Shown piece after piece: positions 1 through 8,558 of a DNA stretch of 64,000 nucleotides. The DNA is taken from the NCBI GenBank assembly GCA_017513125.1, contig JAFWDI010000019.1, positions 26,006 through 90,005 of the forward strand, in the 5' to 3' direction. The stretch comes from Lachnospiraceae bacterium (GTDB lineage: Bacteria; Bacillota; Clostridia; Lachnospirales; Lachnospiraceae). Under the pieces are notes generated by a model that was given only the letters and a program-made list of their open reading frames with translations, did not search any database and was not told the origin of the DNA. Numbering within the stretch: the first letter of the stretch is position 1; each line of letters opens with the position of its first letter. Made by a program: the position numbers and the translations under genes.

Positions 1-315
1 TTCGGAGATTCCGATTACCGGCCGGAAGAGACGTCGGAAAGCCGGTGGTGTTCCTGGGGGCTGGAGCGGTGTTATATCGATCTGAGCGGAAACGTGTCGA
101 CCTGCTGCTTCAACGTCCATCATTATATGGGAAATCTGCTGGAGGCCGGCTCGTTCGATGCCGTGTGGAACGGTGAGAGATATGCTGCCTTCCGGAAGAA
201 TATGCGGAAAGGCGTCCTTCCGGCCTGGTGCGGGCAGTGTTCGTGGAGAGCGGACAATGCCTCGTCGATGGCGGTGGGAAAACAGATTCCGGTGACGAAG
301 AAGTCTGCGGAATAA
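1..315 (+). CDS. Radical SAM protein, C-terminal SPASM domain (5' truncated by window)
   Basis: The reading frame is open from the first base to a TAA at 313-315, so about 104 C-terminal residues are visible. They show the SPASM pattern: RCYIDLSGNVSTCCF, then GNL, then a WN.ER..AFR stretch, then a Cys pair (WCGQC) after 'M.KGVLPA'. In the family these cysteines hold auxiliary iron-sulfur clusters of enzymes that modify peptides or small molecules with S-adenosylmethionine. The radical SAM core (CxxxCxxC) lies outside the window, so the substrate cannot be judged. The next gene starts 14 bases downstream and is probably co-transcribed. This is not a GRE-activating enzyme by its visible part, since those lack SPASM. 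Confidence 0.8.
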   Translation, partial: FGDSDYRPEETSESRWCSWGLERCYIDLSGNVSTCCFNVHHYMGNLLEAGSFDAVWNGERYAAFRKNMRKGVLPAWCGQCSWRADNASSMAVGKQIPVTKKSAE

Positions 316-329
316 CAGAAGGAGCTCAT

Positions 330-1229
330 ATGCTTACTTATGACGCGGTGATCATCGGAGCGGGGCCTGCAGGACTGGCGTGCGCGATCGAACTGTCGAA
401 GAAACACGTCTCATGTCTGGTGCTCGAGGCGGAGTCCGACGTGACCGGAACGGTCTGCGGGGACGGCGTTTCGGCCGCATCGATCGGGCTGCTGAAGGAT
501 CTCGGAATCGACGCCGAACGTCTCGGCGGGAAAAAAGTGTACTTTAAAAAAGAGTACAGAGACGACAGGATCACGAAGAGAAGCTTCTCGGAACTGTTCG
601 GAATCTCATATGAGCTCGGGCTCTCCAGAGATATCCTGAACAGGAGTCTTCTGGAGACCGCTCTCGGGCATGACGTCCCGGTCCGGTTCGACACCCTGTG
701 CCGGGGAATCGAAAAAGATGCCGGGGGCATGTATGTGATCGACGGACGGTACCGGTGCAGGTTTCCGGTCCTCGCCTGCGGCGTGCAGGGAGGAATCCGG
801 TTCGGCCTTCTGGAGGCGCAGGGGCTTCCGGCCGGTATCTCGGCCCGGGTCGCCGGGGACTGCGCGCTCGAAGACGATGCGTTTCATTATTTCTTTTCCG
901 ACGAATACGGAGACCGGTACGCCTGGGCGTTTCCGGTCGGCGATCATCTCTGGAATATCGGCGTCTGGAATACAGACAGGAAGAAAGATCTGAAACGTCT
1001 TTACGACGAGGCGGAGCAGCGTTTCTTCGGTCCGGGGCCGGTGGTCTATGATCGAAAGCCGCTCGGAAGGATCGTCGGCGCGGGAACATTGAAAAAGCCG
1101 GCTCTTCCGGGAATATTCGTCATCGGCGACTGTGCGCTGAAGGTCGATCCGGTCTCCGGCGAGGGCATTCGGGCAGCGCTGGAAGACGGGATCCGGACCG
1201 CCGCGGAGATCGGGGAACTCATGAAATAA
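330..1229 (+). CDS. FAD-dependent oxidoreductase, geranylgeranyl-reductase-like
   Basis: This is a 299-residue flavoprotein. The N-terminus has the dinucleotide-binding motif VIIGAGPAGLACA (about residues 7-19) and an acidic end of the second strand (VLEAES). A CGDGVS stretch follows at about residue 45, as in the geranylgeranyl/digeranylgeranyl reductase family. The second FAD motif FVIGDCALKVDP..GEGI lies near residue 265. Such enzymes reduce isoprenoid double bonds or oxidise small substrates; the substrate here is unknown. The start at 330 has GGAG four bases upstream. A longer frame from 228 would overlap the SPASM gene heavily and has no better ribosome site. The protein is shorter than many family members (350-400 residues). 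Confidence 0.8.
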   Translation: MLTYDAVIIGAGPAGLACAIELSKKHVSCLVLEAESDVTGTVCGDGVSAASIGLLKDLGIDAERLGGKKVYFKKEYRDDRITKRSFSELFGISYELGLSRDILNRSLLETALGHDVPVRFDTLCRGIEKDAGGMYVIDGRYRCRFPVLACGVQGGIRFGLLEAQGLPAGISARVAGDCALEDDAFHYFFSDEYGDRYAWAFPVGDHLWNIGVWNTDRKKDLKRLYDEAEQRFFGPGPVVYDRKPLGRIVGAGTLKKPALPGIFVIGDCALKVDPVSGEGIRAALEDGIRTAAEIGELMK

Positions 1230-1251
1230 AAACCGGCCGGCTTCCTCTGCG

Positions 1252-1280
1252 TTGTCAGTCTGCAATTAAAACGATATAAT
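1252..1280 (+). promoter_or_regulatory. Predicted sigma-A promoter for the acyl-CoA synthetase operon
   Basis: TTGTCA (1252-1257) and TATAAT (1275-1280) are separated by exactly 17 bases. They sit 35 bases before the synthetase start codon in the gap after the FAD reductase gene. Both hexamers are close to consensus, which suggests that the following genes form a new transcription unit. Confidence 0.7.
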
Positions 1281-1314
1281 AAAAGTTGATTTTTTGCAGA
1301 CGAGGAATGGGAGC

Positions 1315-3093
1315 ATGGGCACCGAGACACCGTACAGACAGAGAGACCATCTGGAATATCCTGAACTCACGATGTTTCAGATGATAAAGCGCGTCGCACT
1401 CGAACATCCGAATGAGCCGGCCTACGAGTTTTACGGAAAGAAGACCACTTACTGGCGGTTTCTGAAGCGGATCGAACGGGCGGCGCGGGCGTTCTGGCAG
1501 GCCGGCATCGGCCCCGGCGACGTCGTGACGATCTGTATGCCGAACACGCCGCAGGCGCTGGACTGCTTCTATGCCGTGAACCGCATCGGCGCGATCGCGA
1601 ACATGGTGCATCCGCTCTCGGCTCAGAACGAGATCACACACTATCTGAAAAAGACGAATTCCCGCATCATTCTGACGCCGGACCTTTTTTATGAGAAGGT
1701 CAGGCGCGCACTCGACGGCGTCGGACATCCGGTGCGGATCCTGACTGCGCGGATTCAGGACGAGCTGCTGCCGCATCTGGCCGCGGCCTATGTCGTAAAG
1801 AAGGGAAAGGATTATCTGGCTTTCCCGAACCGTGTGCAGGACGAGCTCTGGACCACATTCGTCCTCCGGGCGCACCCGAAGACCGCGCTTCCCGAGCCGA
1901 AATATGATCCCGAACGCACTTCGGTCATTCTTTACAGCGGGGGCACGAGCGGGCCGCCGAAGGGCATCTGCCTTTCGGACCTGAACTTTAACGCGTGTGC
2001 TCTGCAGGCGGTGGAAGCGATCGGAGAGACGTTCCGGACCGGTCTGAAGATGCTGAGCTGCATGCCGATCTTTCACGGTTTCGGCCTGGGGATCAATATC
2101 CATACCGTCGTGATTCACGGAGCCTGCTGCATCCTGATGCCGACATTTACCGATGAGACTTACGCGCAGATGCTGATCCGGAAGCGCCCACATTTTATTG
2201 CAGGCGTGCCGACGATCTTTGAGGCGCTGCTGAGAAATCCCGAACTGGAGGGAAAAGACCTGAGCTTCCTGCGCGGGATGTTCTGCGGCGGGGACGCATT
2301 GTCCGCGGAACTGAAGAAGCGGATCGACCTGTTCCTCGTGCGGAACCACGCGCGCATACAGGTGCGCGAGGGCTACGGCCTGACCGAGTGCGTTACCGCC
2401 AGCTGCCTGACTCCCAGGGACGACAGCCGGGAAGGGAGCATCGGACTGCCGTTTCCGGATACCGAGTATCGGATCGTGCGTCCCGGCACGGACGAGATCC
2501 TGCCGCCCGGCGAGGAGGGTGAGATCATCCTCACCGGTCCGACCGTGATGCTGGGATATTATAAAGACGAGGCTGCGACCGCGAAGACGCTGAGGACGCT
2601 GTCCGACGGTCGGCGGTGGCTCTACACGGGCGATCTCGGATGCATGGACGAGGATGGCTTCGTCTATTTCCGGCAGCGCATGAAGCGCATGATCATTACG
2701 AACGGTTATAATGTCTATCCGTCCCGCATCGAGAAGATCATCGACAGCTGTCCCGGTGTGGAGTACAGCTGCGTGATCGGGGTCAGGGATCCCCGGCGTA
2801 TGCAGCGGGTGAGGGCCTATGTAGTGCTCTCGGAAGGCGTTCCCGCCGATGACGGAACGCGGAATATGATCCTCCAGAAGCTGAGAAAGAACATCGCGGC
2901 TTACGCGATTCCGAAAGAGATCGTATTCAGGGAGGAACTGCCGCGGACACTGGTCGGGAAGGTCGCCTACAGCGTGATCCAGGAGGAAGCCGACCGCGAA
3001 GAGGCAGCGTCCGGCGGCGAGCAGGACGCCGGGGCCGGCGGGGCGCAGGATATCATCATAGATGAAGCGGCGGAAGCCGGAGGCGAGGCATGA
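1315..3093 (+). CDS. AMP-binding acyl-CoA synthetase/ligase (ANL superfamily)
   Basis: This 592-residue protein activates a carboxylic acid as acyl-AMP, usually for transfer to CoA. It has the ANL phosphate loop YSGGTSGPPKG, the adenine-binding EGYGLTE, the YTGDLG hinge region with the ribose-binding Asp, and the motif ITNGYNVYP. The C-terminal Lys in LVGKVAY is the expected catalytic lysine. A tail of about 35 residues rich in Glu, Ala and Gly follows and is unusual. I chose ATG at 1315 rather than the upstream TTG because CGAGGA lies 9 bases before it. The stop overlaps the next start (ATGA), so the MBL gene is translationally coupled. The substrate is unknown; a medium- or long-chain fatty acid is plausible. 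Confidence 0.88.
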   Translation: MGTETPYRQRDHLEYPELTMFQMIKRVALEHPNEPAYEFYGKKTTYWRFLKRIERAARAFWQAGIGPGDVVTICMPNTPQALDCFYAVNRIGAIANMVHPLSAQNEITHYLKKTNSRIILTPDLFYEKVRRALDGVGHPVRILTARIQDELLPHLAAAYVVKKGKDYLAFPNRVQDELWTTFVLRAHPKTALPEPKYDPERTSVILYSGGTSGPPKGICLSDLNFNACALQAVEAIGETFRTGLKMLSCMPIFHGFGLGINIHTVVIHGACCILMPTFTDETYAQMLIRKRPHFIAGVPTIFEALLRNPELEGKDLSFLRGMFCGGDALSAELKKRIDLFLVRNHARIQVREGYGLTECVTASCLTPRDDSREGSIGLPFPDTEYRIVRPGTDEILPPGEEGEIILTGPTVMLGYYKDEAATAKTLRTLSDGRRWLYTGDLGCMDEDGFVYFRQRMKRMIITNGYNVYPSRIEKIIDSCPGVEYSCVIGVRDPRRMQRVRAYVVLSEGVPADDGTRNMILQKLRKNIAAYAIPKEIVFREELPRTLVGKVAYSVIQEEADREEAASGGEQDAGAGGAQDIIIDEAAEAGGEA

Positions 3094-3941
3094 AACTGAC
3101 CTGGATGGGGACGGCCGCGCTGCTGTTCGAAGAGGCGGAACATGTCATTGCCTTTGATCCGTTCCCCGGCATCCCTTACGGAGCGCTGAAGAGGGGCGGA
3201 AAGGACCTGCCCGTCTCTGAGAAAAGACGCAGGCGGGAGGACGCCCGGATGTTCCGGCGTGCGGCGGAGGTGTTCGTCACGCACGGGCATCTGGACCATA
3301 TCTGTTATATTCCGGCGCTGTACGGCGGGGAAAAGAGCGCCGCGCACGTGACCTGCACGCGGACGCCTTATGAGACGCTGGCCGGGTTCGGTTTTCCCGC
3401 GGACAGGCTGCGGGAGGTCGGACAAGGGGGCATCGTTCCCGCGGAAGGGTCGCAGCCTGTGGAAGACGGTCCGTTTTTGCTGCGGGCGTGGCCTTCGAGG
3501 CATTGCCGATTCGACCGGGAACTGGTCATTCGGACAGCGCTGAGCCGGCGTCTGCTGACGCACCTTCCGGACCTGTTCCGGATGGGCCGGGCTTTGCGGA
3601 GCTTTCCCGAGGCCGGCGAAACACTGTTCTGGGAACTGACCTGCGGCGGGACGCGTGTCCAGATCCTGGGCAGTCTGAATCTCCGGGACGACGTGACTTA
3701 TCCGTCCGGCGCGGACGTGCTGATCCTTCCGTATCAGGGGAAGAGCGGCCGCCTTCTCGCGGAGACCGCGGCGGAGATCATCGGACGCCTGCGTCCGAAG
3801 ACCGTGCTGCTGGATCATTATGATGACACGTTTCCTCCGCTGTCGGCGGATGTACCGACAGGAGAGATCGTGCGTCTTAGCGAACAGCGTTTCGGCATAC
3901 CGTGCCGTCCGCTGAAAAAGTATGAGGCGGTGCGGATCTGA
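3090..3941 (+). CDS. MBL-fold metallo-hydrolase
   Basis: This 283-residue protein belongs to the metallo-beta-lactamase superfamily, which hydrolyses esters, thioesters, phosphodiesters or lactams with a two-metal site. The metal motif THGHLDHI is at about residues 65-72, with later ligands in SLNLRDD and in LLDHYDD near residue 250. The N-terminus MKLTWMGTAALLF matches UlaG-like MBL proteins. Its start overlaps the stop of the synthetase gene by four bases, so the two proteins are probably made in fixed proportion. A role in acyl thioester or lipid turnover is inference from this coupling. Confidence 0.82.
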   Translation: MKLTWMGTAALLFEEAEHVIAFDPFPGIPYGALKRGGKDLPVSEKRRRREDARMFRRAAEVFVTHGHLDHICYIPALYGGEKSAAHVTCTRTPYETLAGFGFPADRLREVGQGGIVPAEGSQPVEDGPFLLRAWPSRHCRFDRELVIRTALSRRLLTHLPDLFRMGRALRSFPEAGETLFWELTCGGTRVQILGSLNLRDDVTYPSGADVLILPYQGKSGRLLAETAAEIIGRLRPKTVLLDHYDDTFPPLSADVPTGEIVRLSEQRFGIPCRPLKKYEAVRI

Positions 3942-3960
3942 TACTGCCGAAGGAGAAAAG

Positions 3961-4905
3961 ATGACCAATCTGGATCGACTGAAGAAAAATACGAGAAAAG
4001 CCCTCCGGAGCGCGGAACGCACGCTGAAGGCTGCGGCGCGCGGCGACCGGAAGGACGCGCACCGGGCGGATGCTCCGGCGCTGCAGACCATCATGGCATA
4101 TCTGTTCCCGAAGCGGACGGATAATGAGGTCTACCTGAACGATTCGATCGACGCGACCGAGCTCGTTCGCTGGATGGAGCAGCGGAATGAAGGCCGCGCG
4201 AAGGAAGACCGCCTCACGATCTTTCACTGCGTGGTCTGCGGACTGGCCCGCATGGTGAAGGAGCGGCCGTACCTGAATCGCTTTATCCAGGGATGGCGCA
4301 TCTATGAGCGCAATGAGATCAGCATCAGCTTCGTCGTGAAGCGCCGCTTCGCGGACGGGGCGGAAGAGCATCTGATGGTGCTGGTCCCGAAGGATGACGA
4401 CGATGTCGAGAGCATCGGGAAGAAGATCCGCGGAGAGGTGAAGGAGACCCGAAAGAGCGAGACCGCCACGGGCGGGATCGACGAGGTCCTGGAGACCTTC
4501 GCGAAGCTGCCGCGGCCCATTCTGGCTCCGGTGGTCGGCGTGATCCGCACGCTCGATTTCTTCGGGCTGAACCCGGACTTCCTGACGGACGGGGATCCGG
4601 ACTACACGACGATCCTCACGAGCAACCTCGGGAGCATCAAAACACCCGCGGTCTACCACCATCTGAATAACTACGGCACGAACAGCATCATGGTCACGGT
4701 CGGCACGCTTCATAAGGAGGAGCTTCTGATGCCGGACGGAACGAAGGAGATCCGCGACGTGATCGATTTCGGCGCGACGCTCGACGAGCGCATAGCCGAC
4801 GGGTTCTATTTTGCGCGGAGCCTGAAGCTGATCCGCCATATCTTCGCGCATCCCGAGATGCTGGACCGCCCGCTGGGCGAGCAGAGCGGGTTCGAGTACG
4901 AGTGA
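3961..4905 (+). CDS. E2-like (2-oxoacid dehydrogenase acyltransferase-fold) protein lacking the catalytic His
   Basis: The 314-residue protein aligns in layout with the catalytic domain of E2 acyltransferases. There is a long trimer-type core, then LTSNLGSIKTPAVYHH, then NSIMVTVGTLHKEE, and finally LDERIADGFYFARSL where active E2 proteins have HRVxDGAxAA. The catalytic His of HRxxDG is replaced by Glu, although Asp-Gly is kept. No lipoyl or subunit-binding domain is present. The start at 3961 is supported by AAGGAG seven bases upstream; the earlier frame start at 3922 overlaps the MBL gene. It sits in an acyl-activation operon, so a structural or non-classical acyltransferase role is possible. 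Function is unknown. Confidence 0.72.
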   Translation: MTNLDRLKKNTRKALRSAERTLKAAARGDRKDAHRADAPALQTIMAYLFPKRTDNEVYLNDSIDATELVRWMEQRNEGRAKEDRLTIFHCVVCGLARMVKERPYLNRFIQGWRIYERNEISISFVVKRRFADGAEEHLMVLVPKDDDDVESIGKKIRGEVKETRKSETATGGIDEVLETFAKLPRPILAPVVGVIRTLDFFGLNPDFLTDGDPDYTTILTSNLGSIKTPAVYHHLNNYGTNSIMVTVGTLHKEELLMPDGTKEIRDVIDFGATLDERIADGFYFARSLKLIRHIFAHPEMLDRPLGEQSGFEYE

Positions 4906-4940
4906 CCCGGCGCGGACAGCCGGGAGAAAGGAGTTTCATT

Positions 4941-5483
4941 ATGTCGAAAGTCGTATTGATCACAGGAAGTCCCAGAAGCGGCGGGAATACCGGCCATCTG
5001 GCGTCGAAGTTCGAGAAGGCTGCGCAGGACGCCGGCATCGAAGTCGTGAAGTTCGACGCGGTCGGACTGAACATGCGCGGATGCTACGCCTGCAACGGCT
5101 GTTTCCAGCGCGGCGCCTGCGTCGTTGAACAGAAGTTCAATGCCGTGGCGGACGCCATCCTCGAGGCGGACGGCGTCGTGTTCGCGTTCCCGGTCTACTG
5201 GTATAACATCCCCGCGCAGATCAAGGCGCTGTGGGATCATTTCTATGCGTTCTGCGTGGGACAGAAGGATCTGTCCGGGAAGAAGGCGGCGCTGATCAGC
5301 TGCTGTGCGGAGCCGGATGCGGGAACGTTCGCAGGCGTGAAGTTCGCGTTCGAGAAGACCATGGAGCTGCTGCAGGTCGAGGTGGCCGGCGAAGTGCTGG
5401 CGACCGGACTGCAGGATCCGGGTGCGGCCTGGGGCACCGAGTGGGCGGATCAGGCTGCCGCGCTCGCGGAGAAGTTCGCCTGA
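4941..5483 (+). CDS. Flavodoxin-fold NAD(P)H-dependent oxidoreductase (iron-sulfur flavoprotein type)
   Basis: This 180-residue protein starts with VVLITGSPRSGGNTGHLASKF cut short here, the FMN-phosphate loop of the NADPH-dependent FMN reductase family. The segment MRGCYACNGCF near residue 50 is the compact cysteine motif of iron-sulfur flavoproteins and related reductases. The later stretch FAFPVYWYNIPAQIKALWD binds flavin in this family. It probably transfers electrons to quinones, flavins or an unknown acceptor in the cytoplasm. ATG at 4941 has AAAGGAG about 9 bases upstream. It follows the E2-like gene by 35 bases. Confidence 0.85.
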   Translation: MSKVVLITGSPRSGGNTGHLASKFEKAAQDAGIEVVKFDAVGLNMRGCYACNGCFQRGACVVEQKFNAVADAILEADGVVFAFPVYWYNIPAQIKALWDHFYAFCVGQKDLSGKKAALISCCAEPDAGTFAGVKFAFEKTMELLQVEVAGEVLATGLQDPGAAWGTEWADQAAALAEKFA

Positions 5484-5513
5484 GTCCGTCAGAGGCCGTT
5501 TTGATAACCGATC

Positions 5514-6893
5514 GTGTCTGAGAAGAGTGCGGAAGGAAAGAGATCGTCGCTGATCGTGGATTTTACCGAGGGACCGGTGTTTCGGCAGCTGGTCACGTTT
5601 GCCGCGCCCCTGTTTCTCTCGAATCTGCTCCAGATCGTCTATAACATGGTCGACATGATCATCGTGGGGCAGAAGATGGGCAGCGTGGGCCTTTCGGCGG
5701 TAGCGGTCGGCGGCGACGTTTCGAATTTCATGACCCTCGTGGCCATGGGCTTTTCGAACGCGGCGCAGGTGATCATTGCCCAGCTGATCGGCATGAGGCG
5801 GAGAAAGGACCTCGGACGTTTCATCGGAACGCTTTTCATGTTCCTCTTTCTGATCGCGATCATCATCAGCACGGTCTGCATGATCCTGCGCAGCCCGATC
5901 CTTCACGTGATGAACACGCCGCCGGAATCGTATACGGAGGCGCTGCATTACGCGACGGTCTGCATGTGCGGCCTGATCTTCATCTACGGGTACAATGCCT
6001 CGAGCGCCATCCTCCGCGGGATGGGCGATTCGACCCGGCCGTTCATCTTTATCAGCATGGCGGCGGGGATCAATGTCTGCCTCGACCTGGTCTTCGTCAT
6101 GGGTCTGGGGCTCGGTGCAGGCGGCGCGGCGCTCGCGACCGTGATTTCGCAGGCGTTCTCGTTCTCGATGTGCAGTATTTTCCTGTTCCGGAACCGGGAG
6201 CGTTACTCGATCGAGGTCACACGCCGCGAATTTTTCCACATTGACCGGGCGCTGCTGGGGAAACTGGTGAAACTCGGGCTTCCGATGGCGATCAAGGGCG
6301 CGTCGGTGTCGTTCTCGAGACTGTTCGTGAACTCGTGGATCAATTCCTACGGCGTCGTAGTCTCGGCGTTTGCGGGTATCGCGAATAAGATCAATACCAC
6401 GACGAACCTGTTCTCGAACGCGTTCAACACCTCGGGTTCGTCGATGGTCGGCCAGAACATCGGCGCGGAAAAGTTCGACCGTGTGAAGAAGATCATGTTT
6501 TCGGTCTTTCGGATCACGCTGTCGATCGCGACCGTGCTCACGCTGGTCATGATCTTTTTCCACGAGCAGGTCTACGGCCTGTTCACGGGCGACCCGGAAG
6601 TCATTGCGGTCGGCGTCCCTTACGTGGCGATCTCCGTGTTTATCTTCTACGGAAGCGCCTGCCGGTCGGGCATGAACGCGCTGATCAACGGCAGCGGGAA
6701 TTATAAGATCAATTTCCTGACCGCGATCCTGGACGCGATCATCCTGCGGATCGGGCTGGCGCTGCTGTTCGGGCTGGCGCTCGGGATGCGGCAGTACGGT
6801 TTCTGGCTGGGCGACGCGCTCGCGGGGTTCACGCCGTTCGTGATCGGACTTTTCTTCTATTTCAGCGGACGCTGGAAGCGCAGGATGAGTTAA
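5514..6893 (+). CDS. MATE-family multidrug/sodium antiporter
   Basis: The 459-residue protein is strongly hydrophobic with about 12 membrane segments. It begins with the typical MATE N-terminus (FTEGPVFRQLVTFAAPLFLSN) written here in parts: 'TEGPVFRQL' then 'APLFLSNLLQIVYNMVD'. Family members export cationic drugs or metabolites in exchange for sodium or protons. The internal repeat typical of MATE proteins is visible in the second half (LVKLGLPMAIKGA, NKINTTTNLFSNAF). GTG at 5514 is the only reasonable start after an in-frame stop, but no strong ribosome site precedes it, so the exact start is uncertain. The next gene follows after 12 bases. Confidence 0.88.
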   Translation: MSEKSAEGKRSSLIVDFTEGPVFRQLVTFAAPLFLSNLLQIVYNMVDMIIVGQKMGSVGLSAVAVGGDVSNFMTLVAMGFSNAAQVIIAQLIGMRRRKDLGRFIGTLFMFLFLIAIIISTVCMILRSPILHVMNTPPESYTEALHYATVCMCGLIFIYGYNASSAILRGMGDSTRPFIFISMAAGINVCLDLVFVMGLGLGAGGAALATVISQAFSFSMCSIFLFRNRERYSIEVTRREFFHIDRALLGKLVKLGLPMAIKGASVSFSRLFVNSWINSYGVVVSAFAGIANKINTTTNLFSNAFNTSGSSMVGQNIGAEKFDRVKKIMFSVFRITLSIATVLTLVMIFFHEQVYGLFTGDPEVIAVGVPYVAISVFIFYGSACRSGMNALINGSGNYKINFLTAILDAIILRIGLALLFGLALGMRQYGFWLGDALAGFTPFVIGLFFYFSGRWKRRMS

Positions 6894-6905
6894 AGGAGCA
6901 ATGAC

Positions 6906-7328
6906 ATGAACACGATCATCATCAGGGCGGTCTTCTTCATGAAAAACGACGCGGGCGAGGACTGCGCGGTCCTGGTCCGGAACATCACTCCGGACGGGGA
7001 CTGGTATTCGGCGCCGGGCGGCGAGATGCGAAGCGGCGAGGCATTGACCGAGCGGCTCGTGGAGCTGATCCGGGAGCAGTGCGGCGTGATCATCACGCCG
7101 AAAGAGATCCTCTTCGACGAAAAGACCGGGGAATTCATGGACATGTATTTCCTCTGCGAGCATGTGTCCGGCGAATTCGCGCCGATCCATGAGGAGGAGA
7201 TCCTGCGCACGAAGACGAACCGCGTCCCGGGGACGAGTACGCCGGAGCTGGTGCCGCTCGCGCAGGTGAAGCACCTGTATCTGCTGCCGCCGAAGCTGAA
7301 AGAATATCTGCGGAAGATGAATCGGTAA
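6906..7328 (+). CDS. Nudix-fold protein with degenerate Nudix box
   Basis: This 140-residue protein has the Nudix layout: an N-terminal strand (IIIRAVFFMKN), then APGGEMRSGEALTERL and a helix leading to CGVII. Compared with the box GX5EX7REUXEEXGU, the first Gly and Glu are present, but Arg-Glu is replaced by Glu-Leu and the second Glu of the EE pair by Gln. Metal binding and hydrolysis may therefore be weakened or altered. Nudix enzymes normally cleave nucleoside diphosphates linked to another group. It sits between the exporter and an ArsC-like gene, all on the same strand. Start ATG at 6906 follows AAAGGAG. Confidence 0.72.
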   Translation: MNTIIIRAVFFMKNDAGEDCAVLVRNITPDGDWYSAPGGEMRSGEALTERLVELIREQCGVIITPKEILFDEKTGEFMDMYFLCEHVSGEFAPIHEEEILRTKTNRVPGTSTPELVPLAQVKHLYLLPPKLKEYLRKMNR

Positions 7329-7375
7329 CGATACCGCAGCATGGTCCGCGCGGTACCGCGCAGAAAGGAGCTGTC

Positions 7376-7726
7376 ATGTTATTCGTGTGTTATCCGCGCT
7401 GCAGCACCTGTAAGAAAGCGCAGGCCTGGCTCGACGCGCACGGTCTGGAGTATACGTTCCGCGACATAAAGGAGGAGAGACCCTCTGAGACGGAACTCGC
7501 GGCATGGCGTGAAAAAAGCGGTCTGCCGCAGAAGAAGTTTTTCAATACCAGCGGCATGAAGTATAAGGAGCTGCAGCTGAAGGACCGCATTCCGAACATG
7601 AGCGAAGAGGAGATGCGCGCGCTGCAGGCGACCGACGGCATGCTGGTGAAGCGGCCGCTGCTGATCGACGGAGACACCGTTCTCGTGGGCTTCCGCGAAG
7701 CGGAGTGGGAGGAGAAACTGTTATGA
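7376..7726 (+). CDS. ArsC/Spx-family thioredoxin-fold protein
   Basis: This 116-residue protein begins with MLFVCYPRCSTCKKAQAWL, giving a CSTC redox pair in the position used by Spx/MgsR/YffB-type proteins. The sequence FRDIKEERPSETEL and VKRPLLIDGD..LVGF are typical of the ArsC fold. The arsenate-reductase arginine pattern is not clearly complete, so I do not call arsenate reduction; a redox regulator or glutathione-independent reductase is equally possible. A strong AAAGGAG site lies 6 bases before ATG. Its stop overlaps the coaX start, so the two are coupled. Confidence 0.8.
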   Translation: MLFVCYPRCSTCKKAQAWLDAHGLEYTFRDIKEERPSETELAAWREKSGLPQKKFFNTSGMKYKELQLKDRIPNMSEEEMRALQATDGMLVKRPLLIDGDTVLVGFREAEWEEKLL

Positions 7727-8505
7727 TTCTGGCGCTGGATATCGACAATACCGCCATTACCGTGGGCGGTTTCGATGAGGAACGAATCTGGTTCACGTCC
7801 GAAGTCTCGACGAACTATCTGAGGACCGCCATGGAGTACGCGGTCATGCTGAAGAGCATCCTTGACATCCACCGGGTCGATCCCGCTCAGATCGAGGGCG
7901 GCATCATCGCTTCGGTCGTACCGGGCCTGAACAACACGTTTAAGGAAATCTTCCGGCTGCTGACGGATGTAAATCCGTTCATCGTGGGACCGGGGCTGAA
8001 GACCGGCGTGAACATCTCGATCGGCGATCCCGGCGAGCTCGGCGCGGGTCTGGTGGTCTCCGCCGCGGCTGCGCAGGAGAAGTATGAGGCGCCGCTGATC
8101 ATCATTGACCTCGGAACCGCGACGACCTTCTCGGTCATGAACCGGAAGAAGGAATTCATCGGCGTGGTGATCTATCCGGGCGTGCTGCTGTCGTTCAACG
8201 CACTGACGAAAAATACCGCACAGCTCCCGCAGATTCCGTTCGACCGGCCGGGAAAGGTCATCGGGGACAGCAGCCAGGCGAGCATGCAGAGCGGCATGTT
8301 CTTCGGAAACGCCGCGCTGATCGACGGAGTGATCGACCGGATCGAAGAGGAACTCGGAGAGTCCTGCACGGTCGTCGCGACGGGCATGGAACGCCTTTGC
8401 GGGCACATCATTCCGTATTGCCGGCACAGGATCCGGATCGACTCGGATCTGCCGATGGCGGGGCTGCGGTCGATATACTATCGGAACACGAAACGCAGAA
8501 AATAA
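7723..8505 (+). CDS. coaX: Type III pantothenate kinase
   Basis: This 260-residue enzyme phosphorylates pantothenate, the first step of coenzyme A synthesis. Motifs of the CoaX type are clear: LALDIDNTAITVGGF at the N-terminus (phosphate binding), SVVPGLNN near residue 65, and IIIDLGTATTFSV near residue 127. The stretch GVVIYPGVLLSFNAL matches the pantothenate pocket region. The ATG at 7723 overlaps the preceding stop (ATGA); the in-frame GTG at 7705 lies inside the upstream gene and was not used. CoaX usually functions as a dimer and needs a monovalent cation. Confidence 0.92.
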   Translation: MILALDIDNTAITVGGFDEERIWFTSEVSTNYLRTAMEYAVMLKSILDIHRVDPAQIEGGIIASVVPGLNNTFKEIFRLLTDVNPFIVGPGLKTGVNISIGDPGELGAGLVVSAAAAQEKYEAPLIIIDLGTATTFSVMNRKKEFIGVVIYPGVLLSFNALTKNTAQLPQIPFDRPGKVIGDSSQASMQSGMFFGNAALIDGVIDRIEEELGESCTVVATGMERLCGHIIPYCRHRIRIDSDLPMAGLRSIYYRNTKRRK

Positions 8506-8558
8506 CGCGCTAACGCGCACGGCGGTCGGGCGCGGCAGATGCGCGCGGAGGAGAGTGC

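Noticed and set aside
1..315. The partial radical SAM protein as GRE activase
   Set aside because: The visible part is a SPASM domain. GRE activases have none, and the gene is 45 kb from the array.
4806..7274. 822-codon open frame on the minus strand opposite the flavoprotein, MATE and Nudix genes
   Set aside because: The translation is rich in Arg, His and Asp without any fold or motif, and the opposite strand has three clear protein families. It is an antisense shadow of GC-rich coding DNA.
7376..7726. Naming the 116-residue protein arsenate reductase
   Set aside because: The CxxC redox pair suits Spx/MgsR-type proteins, and no arsenic gene is nearby.
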